Shown in pieces: positions 1-5,244 of a DNA stretch of 8,730 bases (position 1 is the first letter of the stretch; every line of letters begins with the position of its first letter). Origin of the DNA: DASWUD01 sp036401755 (lineage in GTDB: Bacteria; Pseudomonadota; Gammaproteobacteria; Thiohalomonadales; Thiohalomonadaceae); assembly GCA_036401755.1 (NCBI GenBank), contig DASWUD010000113.1:1-8730 (forward strand), read 5' to 3'. The notes under the pieces are model-generated. The model saw only the letters and a program-made list of their open reading frames with translations, was not told the DNA's origin and did not search any database. A program made the position numbers and the translations under genes.

Positions 1-188
1 GCGTCACCACCAAAGAGCCGGTGACACATTTCAGAGTAGTGTGGTTCAAACGCTTGCACGCGCATTTCCTGTGGCAATTTTTGCATAACCAGTAAGCGCA
101 CCTCATCCGGTAGCAGTTTCGGGTACGAGAACCACAAAACAGCCTAATCGCGAGAAATACCGCGCACCTGAAATACGGCCGCCTTCAT
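1..188 (-). pseudogene. Unrecognised N-terminal protein fragment with an in-frame amber codon, cut by the window edge
   Basis: Read on the minus strand, an ATG at 188-186 opens a frame that gives MKAAVFQVRGISRD, meets TAG at 146-144, then continues open for 47 codons to the window edge (including LWFSYPKLLPDEVR and a later HRLFGG). The downstream part has ordinary protein-like composition. There are two readings. Either this is one gene with a nonsense mutation at codon 15, or the true gene starts after the TAG, for example at TTG 137-135, which has AGG a few bases upstream. I do not recognise the family. The LLPDE...HRLFGG spacing faintly recalls the N-terminus of Sfp-type phosphopantetheinyl transferases, but this is a guess. 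Most of the protein lies to the left of the window, so intact or broken status cannot be decided here. Confidence 0.4.
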
Positions 189-486
189 CTCAGAAGTTTC
201 GTGCCACTGGATTATCGATTAACGGCTCCTGCCTCGTCCCTCTTTGATACAAATTTCCTTCGTTATTTTCAGGATTTATATCACGTGGACAATTTATGGA
301 TGGAGTGTCATTGCATATAGGCGTCTGCCTGAGCCAATCGCTGGCTAGTCATCACCGCACGATGAACTATGCTTAAAGGCCCTGCGAAGATCCTCTTTTC
401 GCAGCAACGTTTAGAGAGTTCACTCCTCAGAGCGAGCTACCCGCACTCCAGTTTTTGGCGGCCATCCACACGCAGGGAGAGCGCTG
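189..486. other. Non-coding intergenic region between divergent genes
   Basis: No convincing gene is visible in these 298 bases, which are more AT-rich than the neighbouring genes. The region separates the minus-strand fragment on the left from the SRPBCC gene on the right, so it should hold both promoters. I could not find a -35/-10 pair with good spacing. A small inverted repeat (CTGCGAA at 382-388 and TTCGCAG at 398-404, 9-base loop) lies about 80 bases before the SRPBCC start. It could be a transcript hairpin or an operator half-site pair. Confidence 0.5.
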
Positions 487-1596
487 ATGGCCACTCCTCG
501 AACCCTACACAGGAGCAGCGCCATGGTTACGCATACCCATACCACCATCGGTCAGGCGACGCGACCGTCCCGAGCGCGCTATCCGTCGCTGCGCAGCAGA
601 AGAGAGAGCGCTATCGTTGTTTCCCGCAACTTCACGGCGTCGCAACTGCGACTGTTCAGAGCGTTTACCGAGCCCGCATTGCTGAAACGCTGGTGGGCAC
701 CACACGGGTGGTCGACCCCCTACGTCAGCGTGGAGTGCCGCACCGGTGGCGTGTTTCACTACTGCATGCGCTCACCCGAGGGCCAGGCGATCTGGGGCAG
801 GGGCATATTTCGCGAAGTGGCGGCGCCGCGACGCCTGGTCTATGTCGACGCCTTCGCCGATGAGGAGGGTAACATGGTGGAGCCGACCCTCTACGGCATG
901 AGCGCAGACCACCCCAGAGAGGCGCTGGTCACCATCACCTTCGCCAAGATCAGGGGCGGCAGCAGGCTTACCTTGCGACATGAGCTCCCCCGCTCGTTCA
1001 AGGAGCGCGACATGATGCAGCAGGGTTGGAATGAGATGCTCGACCGTCTCGACGTGCTGCTGACGGAAACCGCCATGGAGGTGAGCAAGAGTGAACACGA
1101 GACGATCTTTACCCGCCTCTTTGCCGTGCCGCGCCAGCGCCTCTTCAGTGCCTGGCTGGATCAGGAGCTGCTCGCAGAGTGGTGGGGCCCTCATGGCTTT
1201 ACCAACCCCGTCTGCATCACTAATCCGCAACCAGGTGGTGGCTTGCGCATCGTGATGCGCTCGCCGCAAGGGATCGATCAATCGCTCTCCGGCGAATACC
1301 TGGAGATCGATGCGCCCCGGCGCCTGGTCTTCACCCATACGATTGACGATGCACCCGCCGAGTTTCTCGAGCAGCTCAACAACTATCGTCATGGTGCAAA
1401 ACTTTCAGCCGTGCCGAAATTGACCACCACGCTGCTGTTTGAAGAGCAGGAGGGGAAGACCCGGCTCACGCTGCGTACCCGCTTTGCATCGGACAGCGAG
1501 CGCGATGCCTTCATGAAGATCGGTTTTCCGGAGGGCATGGCGCAAAGCCTGGAGCGTCTGGAGGAGCTGTTTGGCAGCTGCTCGCTGCTCGGTTGA
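487..1596 (+). CDS. Tandem SRPBCC (AHSA1/ActD-like START superfamily) protein
   Basis: This 369-residue protein carries two consecutive AHSA1-like SRPBCC domains, at about residues 42-195 and 203-365. Each has the family hallmarks in the same order: a helix ending in RWWAPHGW (68-75) or EWWGPHGF (231-238), a middle strand with MRSPEG or MRSPQG, an APRRLVY/APRRLVF strand (113-119 and 276-282), a strand ending LTLR, and a closing amphipathic helix (GWNEMLDRLDVLL; GMAQSLERLEELF). Such domains form a helix-grip cavity that binds hydrophobic ligands or an Hsp90-like partner. The ligand cannot be predicted here. The usual family member has one domain of about 140-160 residues, so this is a fusion or internal duplication. 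The start is uncertain: ATG 487 has AGGGAG at 474-479, and in-frame ATG 523 has AGGAG at 511-515, both well spaced. Residues 1-40 are basic, low in predicted structure and outside both domains. The gene appears to stand alone. Confidence 0.85.
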   Translation: MATPRTLHRSSAMVTHTHTTIGQATRPSRARYPSLRSRRESAIVVSRNFTASQLRLFRAFTEPALLKRWWAPHGWSTPYVSVECRTGGVFHYCMRSPEGQAIWGRGIFREVAAPRRLVYVDAFADEEGNMVEPTLYGMSADHPREALVTITFAKIRGGSRLTLRHELPRSFKERDMMQQGWNEMLDRLDVLLTETAMEVSKSEHETIFTRLFAVPRQRLFSAWLDQELLAEWWGPHGFTNPVCITNPQPGGGLRIVMRSPQGIDQSLSGEYLEIDAPRRLVFTHTIDDAPAEFLEQLNNYRHGAKLSAVPKLTTTLLFEEQEGKTRLTLRTRFASDSERDAFMKIGFPEGMAQSLERLEELFGSCSLLG

Positions 1597-1670
1597 CGAA
1601 TTACCGCGCAGCCTCTACAAGCGCAAGGCCACGCAGGGTGTTAATGCAGGTCGCGAGTATGTGTATTGAT

Positions 1671-1704
1671 CCCCTCACCCTATCCCGTGCGTTCGGGAGA
1701 GGGG
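1671..1704. repeat. REP-like palindromic hairpin
   Basis: CCCCTC (1671-1676) pairs with GAGGGG (1699-1704), and TCCCG (1683-1687) pairs with CGGGA (1694-1698), leaving a 6-base loop and a 6-base bulge. The CCCCTCACCCTA...GGGAGAGGGG pattern matches a family of short palindromes scattered between genes in many proteobacterial genomes. It lies 75 bases after the SRPBCC stop. With no T-run following it, it could protect or weakly end that transcript but is not a classical terminator. The rest of the 1597-1825 gap shows no supported gene. Confidence 0.6.
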
Positions 1705-1825
1705 TAAATACACTTCGTTTAACCTTGACTGAACGGCATGAGCAGCTGACTTCGCTTGCAATTCCACCTGCCTGATCTAGCCTTCACCTTCTGCATCATT
1801 CGGTGCCACCCTCAAGGGAATTAGC

Positions 1826-2125
1826 ATGGAACTCACCATCGATATGCCGCTGATTCGCCACTGTGATGTTTCCGAGTGCATCTACAACCGTCAGTCCGCC
1901 TGTCATGCCAAGGCCATCACCATCGGTGACGCGGCCACTCCGGCCTGCGACACCTTTCTCAGCGCCTCCGGTCACGTAAAAAATGCCACCATCCAGGCCG
2001 GGGTCGGTGCCTGCAAGGTCTCTGGTTGCAACTATAACGCTGACTTCGAGTGCTCGGCGCAGAGCATCAGCGTCGGTCATTCGGGTGGGAACTCACTTTG
2101 CATGACCTACATGCCACGTCGTTAA
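1826..2125 (+). CDS. Small cysteine-rich protein with two DUF1540 repeats
   Basis: The 99-residue product contains two copies of a DUF1540-like module. Copy one has Cys13, Cys18, Cys26 and Cys41; copy two has Cys63, Cys68, Cys76 and Cys92. Both have the CxVSxCxYN start, then a CxA element, an ITIG/ISVG strand and a last Cys followed by a hydrophobic-aromatic end. Four regularly spaced cysteines per module suggest a metal site, probably zinc or iron, though the metal and role of this family are unknown. There is no signal peptide or membrane segment, so the protein should be cytoplasmic. The ATG is supported by AGGGA at 1815-1819. The gene seems monocistronic and ends about 40 bases before a strong hairpin terminator. 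Confidence 0.82.
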   Translation: MELTIDMPLIRHCDVSECIYNRQSACHAKAITIGDAATPACDTFLSASGHVKNATIQAGVGACKVSGCNYNADFECSAQSISVGHSGGNSLCMTYMPRR

Positions 2126-2166
2126 CATGTGCCACATGGCGCACCGCATCTGACATTCCGCCACGC

Positions 2167-2200
2167 AAAAAAAGAAAGGCCATCGCGAGGATGGCCTTTT
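2167..2200. terminator. Bidirectional intrinsic terminator between convergent genes
   Basis: AAAGGCCATC (2175-2184) pairs perfectly with GATGGCCTTT (2190-2199) around a 5-base GCGAG loop. On the minus strand the stem is followed by TTTCTTTTTTT (complement of 2167-2177), a strong U-tract that ends the small exported-protein gene at 2251. On the plus strand only a short TTTT follows, so it should also work, less strongly, for the DUF1540 gene. Confidence 0.85.
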
Positions 2201-2250
2201 CGGGTATGGCGGGTCAGCCGAGCGGCAGACCCGTTGTTACTGCAGCGCGA

Positions 2251-2475
2251 TCACTCTTCGACGACGTCGTAGCGATTGACCGAATCGGCGCCATCACCTT
2301 CCTGCACCAGATCAAGGAAGACATCCTGATCATCTTCGATGGCGCTGTTGTGGATATCATTGGGCATCTCGGCCGAACCGGGTCCCCAGACGCTGTTGTG
2401 GTCTGCATGGGCAGCGGAGGTTGCGAGGAGACCACCAGCGATAATCAGGGCGAATACAGATTTCTTGCTCATCAT
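2251..2475 (-). CDS. Small acidic exported protein of unknown function
   Basis: The 74-residue product begins MMSKKSVFALIIAGGLLATSAAHA, a standard Sec signal peptide with an AHA cleavage site at about residue 24. About 50 mature residues remain, in the periplasm or outside. The mature part is rich in Asp and Glu, has no Cys, and includes HNSVWGPG, MPNDIHNSAIEDD and GDGADSVNRYD. I do not recognise a named family. The start at 2475 (or the adjacent ATG at 2472) is chosen because GGAG lies 5 or 8 bases upstream; the frame can be extended further but without a signal peptide at its N-terminus. The 5' untranslated region carries a hairpin touching this Shine-Dalgarno. The terminator at 2167-2200 closes the gene, so it is probably a single-gene unit. 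Confidence 0.75.
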   Translation of the reverse strand: MMSKKSVFALIIAGGLLATSAAHADHNSVWGPGSAEMPNDIHNSAIEDDQDVFLDLVQEGDGADSVNRYDVVEE

Positions 2476-2482
2476 CTTTACT

Positions 2483-2515
2483 CCAGTGTTGCCAACAAAA
2501 AAGGTCTTACACTGG
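2483..2515 (-). promoter_or_regulatory. Inverted repeat in the 5' UTR of the small exported-protein gene
   Basis: CCAGTGT and ACACTGG (2483-2489 and 2509-2515) form a perfect 7-base inverted repeat with a 19-base spacer containing an A/T run. On the minus-strand transcript the second arm ends in the first two bases of the GGAG Shine-Dalgarno of the gene starting at 2475. It could therefore modulate translation as a hairpin, or act as a repressor operator in DNA. The function is inferred from position only. Confidence 0.35.
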
Positions 2516-2674
2516 TAACAACGCACCACGGGCCGATCGGTTGACGCGCTGAAGGGCCACAAACGTGAGCTGGTTTGCAAATTGGCCGCGTCAATGCTGG
2601 GAGAGTGCACCGATCCACCGGGCGCGGGAATGGCGTAACATGCACTTCGCCATTCAAATGCGAAGCGCTTGACC

Positions 2675-3610
2675 ATGTTCCTCTTCCGCCTTATCGCCAA
2701 CAACCTGGCGCCGCTCACCTTGCTCGGCGCTATCGCCGCCTATCTGCAGCCGGCGCTGTTCATGCCATTCAAGGACTATTTTCTCTGGCTGTTCGCCGCG
2801 ACGATGCTGTCGCTGGGGGTGGTGCTGGAGCCTGCCGAACTTCGCCAGACCCTGCGCCGCCCCAAGCAGATCGGGCTGGGCGTTCTGGCCCAGTTCACCA
2901 TCATGCCGCTGCTGGGCTTTCTAGCGGCATGGCTCGGCGATTTCACCCCGGCACTGGCGCTCGGCTTCATCATCGTCGGCTGTGCCCCGGGGGCAATGGC
3001 CAGCAACGTGGTGGTCTATCTGGCAGGCGGTGCCCTGGCCTTCTCCATCGCACTGACCACCGTGGCGACACTCCTGGCGCCGCTGCTGACGCCAGCACTG
3101 GTAACGCTGCTCGGGCGCACCTTTCTCGATATCCCCTTCTGGCCGATGATGACCACCATTGTGCAGACCGTGCTGCTGCCCCTGCTGCTCGGCATGGGGT
3201 TGCGACCACTGCTGGGGGCACGGATGGCGGTGGCCCAGTCGCTGGCCCCGGCCGTTGCCGCGCTCGCCATTGTCATCATCTGCAGTTATGCGGTGGCGGC
3301 CAATCAGGCCTATCTGCAACAGGTGGGGGCGGAGGTATTCGTAGCGGTGGTGCTGGTCAATCTATTGGGATACCTGCTCGGCTGGCAGGCGGCGCGACTG
3401 TTCCGCTTCGACGCGGCCCACCGGCTGACACTGGCCATTGAGGTGGGGATGCAGAACGCCGGCCTCGGAGTGGCCTTGGCGCTGAAACACTTCAGCGCCG
3501 AGGCGGCGCTGCCCGGCGCCCTGTTTGCCGTCTGGTGCATTCTCACCGCGGCAGGGGCCGCCACCTACTACCGGCGCCGCACCCGGCAGGCACTGGTGGT
3601 AGCACCGTAA
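2675..3610 (+). CDS. BASS-family sodium-dependent transporter (bile acid:sodium symporter-like)
   Basis: The 311-residue protein is almost entirely hydrophobic, with about nine to ten predicted helices, the normal size for a bacterial BASS protein such as the Neisseria ASBT homologue. Two family signatures are clear. GCAPGAMASNV (103-112 region) is the first crossover helix of the core domain. EVGMQNAGLG (256-265) holds the Glu and Gln that coordinate a sodium ion in this family. A stretch resembling the ALSVAVT...LLTPA segment of other members is present as FSIALTTVATLLAPLLTPA. These proteins couple sodium entry to uptake of organic anions; the substrate here cannot be told from sequence. 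ATG 2675 is preferred, although an in-frame TTG lies two codons upstream (2669). Neither has a strong Shine-Dalgarno. The stop lies 8 bases from the stop of the convergent gene. Confidence 0.88.
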   Translation: MFLFRLIANNLAPLTLLGAIAAYLQPALFMPFKDYFLWLFAATMLSLGVVLEPAELRQTLRRPKQIGLGVLAQFTIMPLLGFLAAWLGDFTPALALGFIIVGCAPGAMASNVVVYLAGGALAFSIALTTVATLLAPLLTPALVTLLGRTFLDIPFWPMMTTIVQTVLLPLLLGMGLRPLLGARMAVAQSLAPAVAALAIVIICSYAVAANQAYLQQVGAEVFVAVVLVNLLGYLLGWQAARLFRFDAAHRLTLAIEVGMQNAGLGVALALKHFSAEAALPGALFAVWCILTAAGAATYYRRRTRQALVVAP

Positions 3611-3618
3611 CCCTGCGA

Positions 3619-4032
3619 TCAGGAGAACCAGCGCAGGAAGGCCGCGGCACTCAGCGCGGTAATTGCGAGCAGGAGCAGCAGCCCCCACACCCCCTCGCGG
3701 CTGCGCTCCGACCACTTATCACCGAAACGCAGCCAGAGTGCCGTCAGGATAATACCGGCAAAGGCGCAGCTCATCTTTACCAGCAGGGCGGCCACCGCAA
3801 TACCGTGGATATCGGGAAACTGGCCGTAGTAGGCGAAACTGATCGCACCGAAGGTGGCACCGCTCACCCCCTGAAGTATCCAGCCGGCCAGCACCAGCCA
3901 GGCCAGAGGGCGACGTTGCGCCAGCACCACGCGAACCGGCCAGCGCCCCAGCAGGGCGCCGCCTACCACCGCCACCGCGCCGAAGTTGTGGGCGATCTGA
4001 TTCAGCGCGTAGAGCAGGTCCTGCCCATCCAA
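3619..4032 (-). CDS. Four-helix inner-membrane protein, weakly CopD-like
   Basis: The 137-residue product has about four membrane helices, at residues 16-32, 43-63, 76-101 and 114-134. Histidines sit at the ends of helices 1 (His15, QIAHNFG) and 3 (His76, DIHG). That pattern recalls CopD-like and cytochrome-b-like membrane proteins, but I cannot assign the family with confidence. The only start I can support is TTG 4032-4030, which follows directly after the TAG stop (4035-4033) of the upstream gene and is in the same frame. The ATG at 4028 is out of frame. This suggests translation by re-initiation or, less likely, read-through. The gene is last in the minus-strand group. Confidence 0.65.
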   Translation of the reverse strand: MDGQDLLYALNQIAHNFGAVAVVGGALLGRWPVRVVLAQRRPLAWLVLAGWILQGVSGATFGAISFAYYGQFPDIHGIAVAALLVKMSCAFAGIILTALWLRFGDKWSERSREGVWGLLLLLAITALSAAAFLRWFS

Positions 4033-4377
4033 CTACTGCACCATCACCTTCACACACTTCTCCACGCCGATCGGCACATGCCCCTTGTTCACCACCTTGA
4101 TGCAGATGTTGTGCTCACCGGCGGTGAGGGTGGGTAGCGTGTAACTTCCCTTCAGTTTGCGCAGTACGGCGTCCTCTTTGCCATCCACATAGAGATGTGA
4201 ATGATCGCCCTTGGGACCCGGCACCACCTCATAAGTGATGGCATTCTCGGTCATGGCATCCAGCGTGGCACCGTCCGCCGGTGCAGAGATGGTGACCATG
4301 CTCTCCGCTGCCAGGGTGAGACCACTGAACAGAAGAGAGATGAAAAAAGCTAGACGACTCATGACAGGCATACGCAT
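4033..4377 (-). CDS. Small exported beta-rich protein (DUF4399/CopC-like flavour)
   Basis: The 114-residue product starts MRMPVMSRLAFFISLLF and has a signal peptide likely cleaved after TLAA. The mature domain of about 90 residues opens with VTISAPADGATLD, much like the first strand of Ig-fold proteins such as CopC. It continues with GDHSHLYVDG, a GSYTLPTLTAGEHNICI segment and a closing VEKCVKVMVQ strand. The HSHLYVDG and AGEHNICIKV pieces resemble DUF4399-type domains, which suggests a periplasmic binding module. Two cysteines (in NICIKV and EKCVKV) could form a disulfide. The start at 4377 has GGAG nine bases upstream; later in-frame ATGs at 4371 and 4362 are possible, and a longer frame reaching 4473 lacks an N-terminal signal. 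It probably works with the membrane protein that follows it without a gap. Confidence 0.68.
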   Translation of the reverse strand: MRMPVMSRLAFFISLLFSGLTLAAESMVTISAPADGATLDAMTENAITYEVVPGPKGDHSHLYVDGKEDAVLRKLKGSYTLPTLTAGEHNICIKVVNKGHVPIGVEKCVKVMVQ

Positions 4378-4457
4378 ATCGGCGATCTCCGCAGTTGAAC
4401 GGTTCAGTAACCATAGCAGGGAACGGTGAGGGTGCTGGGCCCCGCCCTTCACGGGAA

Positions 4458-4471
4458 GGTGGCAGGCCACC
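4458..4471. repeat. Short perfect inverted repeat in the 110-base operon gap
   Basis: GGTGGC and GCCACC flank a two-base AG centre. The site lies between the minus-strand genes ending at 4488 and starting at 4377. It may be an operator-like palindrome or a chance GC-rich match. No T-run follows, so it is not a terminator. Confidence 0.25.
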
Positions 4472-4487
4472 ATGCGCGATACCCTGG

Positions 4488-5048
4488 TCAGGCCAGTTGA
4501 TTGACAGCTGGCGTTTCGGAGGTGGGCTTATCGAACTCCGCGGGGTGGTGATGCTGCTGTTCCGGCCGGGTGAGAAAGAGAAACAGGCCGAGGGCGATCA
4601 GTAGCAGGCTGGCACTGCCGATGACCGCCACCGGATAACCCAGGTTGCCGGCCAGCTCCAGTTGGCTGTACTTGATCACCATGATCAGCCCCTCCAACAC
4701 CAGGGCAATGCACACCACGCCGACGAAGCGGGCGATGGAGCGGCGCACCGCGGCAAAAATGTCTTCGTCGCTCTCCTGGATATACTCCTTGCCGACATTG
4801 AAACCCAGTTCGAAGGCTGCCAGGGAGATAACCGCCGCGTTGATCGAGGCAATCAGTCCGCCGGTCAGGCCACTCGCCAGAGTAAATGCCGCAACAAACT
4901 CTTTCACCGCAAGGGCGGCAAAGGCGACCGAGAGCACCATGAACAGTACGGAAAAGAGGATCGCCAGCAGGGCGCGCAGGCGGGCGGTGGGCGCGGTTTC
5001 GCGGGTGGCAGTATCGGTGGTGTAGTCACCGGCAACGGTAATCTTCAT
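4488..5048 (-). CDS. Four-helix integral membrane protein of unknown function
   Basis: The 186-residue protein has four predicted helices: about 24-48 (LLAILFSVLFMVLS), 58-80 (with an embedded NAAVISLAAFE), 108-127 (VGVVCIALVLEGLIMVI) and 138-160. Between helices 2 and 3 lies a polar loop with ELGFNVGKEY and DEDIFAAVRRSIARF. The C-terminal tail is polar, with HHH near residue 167. I cannot name the family. ATG 5048 is well supported by GAAGGGG seven bases upstream. It is the first full gene of the minus-strand group, 110 bases ahead of the exported-protein gene, and is divergent from hslV. Its start overlaps the stop of a possible 25-codon leader ORF. Confidence 0.75.
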   Translation of the reverse strand: MKITVAGDYTTDTATRETAPTARLRALLAILFSVLFMVLSVAFAALAVKEFVAAFTLASGLTGGLIASINAAVISLAAFELGFNVGKEYIQESDEDIFAAVRRSIARFVGVVCIALVLEGLIMVIKYSQLELAGNLGYPVAVIGSASLLLIALGLFLFLTRPEQQHHHPAEFDKPTSETPAVNQLA

Positions 5049-5122
5049 GGTTTGGCCCCTTCTTGTTGATTCATGTTTTGGGACCCCCAGCCGCGAACCA
5101 CTGTTCCATCAGAAATTTTCAT
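5045..5122 (-). CDS. Possible 25-codon leader ORF overlapping the downstream membrane gene
   Basis: On the minus strand an ATG (5122-5120) has AGGTG five bases upstream. It opens 25 codons beginning MKISDGTVVRGWG and ending QQEGAKP, then TGA at 5047-5045. That TGA overlaps the ATG of the membrane protein gene as ATGA, the classic arrangement for translational coupling. The peptide is hydrophilic, with no signal or membrane segment. Its first residues (MKIS) resemble those of the next protein (MKIT). It could be a genuine small protein, a regulatory leader, or chance. Support is from position and ribosome site only. Confidence 0.35.
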   Translation of the reverse strand: MKISDGTVVRGWGSQNMNQQEGAKP

Positions 5123-5133
5123 AGGTGCACCTA
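5122..5133 (-). promoter_or_regulatory. Perfect 12-base palindrome over the leader ORF ribosome site
   Basis: TAGGTGCACCTA is a perfect palindrome. On the minus-strand transcript it covers the AGGTG Shine-Dalgarno of the leader ORF and ends on the first base of its ATG. A UAGG/CCUA stem with a UGCA loop could hide the site, or the DNA could bind a dimeric regulator. Confidence 0.3.
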
Positions 5134-5170
5134 AGTAAACACCCACCAACCCGATTGTCACCGCGGGCGC

Positions 5171-5200
5171 AAGACGCCAGTGACGATTAGGCACTATAAT
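5171..5200 (+). promoter_or_regulatory. Probable promoter of hslVU
   Basis: A perfect -10 box, TATAAT, lies at 5195-5200, about 39 bases before the hslV start. The best -35 match is weak (AAGACG at 5171-5176, 18-base spacer). I see no good heat-shock sigma-32 pattern (CTTGAA then CCCCAT). The sequence therefore suggests a vegetative promoter and a short leader of about 30 bases. Confidence 0.5.
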
Positions 5201-5222
5201 CTGCGGCCTGATTTTTTACGTT

Positions 5223-5244
5223 TTGCGAGGAGCGCTCCTTGGAA
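5223..5244 (+). promoter_or_regulatory. Hairpin masking the hslV ribosome-binding site and start codon (possible RNA thermometer)
   Basis: In the transcript CGAGGA (5226-5231) pairs with UCCUUG (5236-5241), including one G-U pair, around a 4-base GCGC loop. After one mismatch, UU (5223-5224) pairs with AA (5243-5244). The stem covers most of the GAGGAG Shine-Dalgarno (5227-5232) and the whole UUG start. At its core AGGAGCGCTCCT (5228-5239) is a perfect palindrome. A short stem closing the start of a heat-shock protease gene is what a four-base-type RNA thermometer would look like. The pairing is seen in the sequence; the thermal role is inference. Confidence 0.4.

Noticed and set aside
369..863. 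Open frame overlapping the SRPBCC start in another frame
   Set aside because: It overlaps the convincing SRPBCC frame, is Arg/Ser rich and has no recognisable domain.
1593..1775. 60-codon open frame after the SRPBCC gene
   Set aside because: It runs through the REP-like palindrome, has no Shine-Dalgarno and has no protein-like features.
2541..2570. TTGACG at 2541-2546 as the -35 of a promoter for the BASS gene
   Set aside because: No acceptable -10 box lies 16-18 bases downstream.
144..4035. Two in-frame TAG codons (146-144 and 4035-4033) joining open frames, suggesting TAG is recoded
   Set aside because: TAG is the clear normal stop of ubiE at 8491-8493, directly before the RDD start, and the exported protein has a natural domain end at its TAG. 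Ordinary stops plus one possible mutation explain both.
5155..5200. TTGTCA at 5155-5160 as the -35 box for the TATAAT at 5195
   Set aside because: The spacing of 34 bases is far too long for a sigma-70 promoter.
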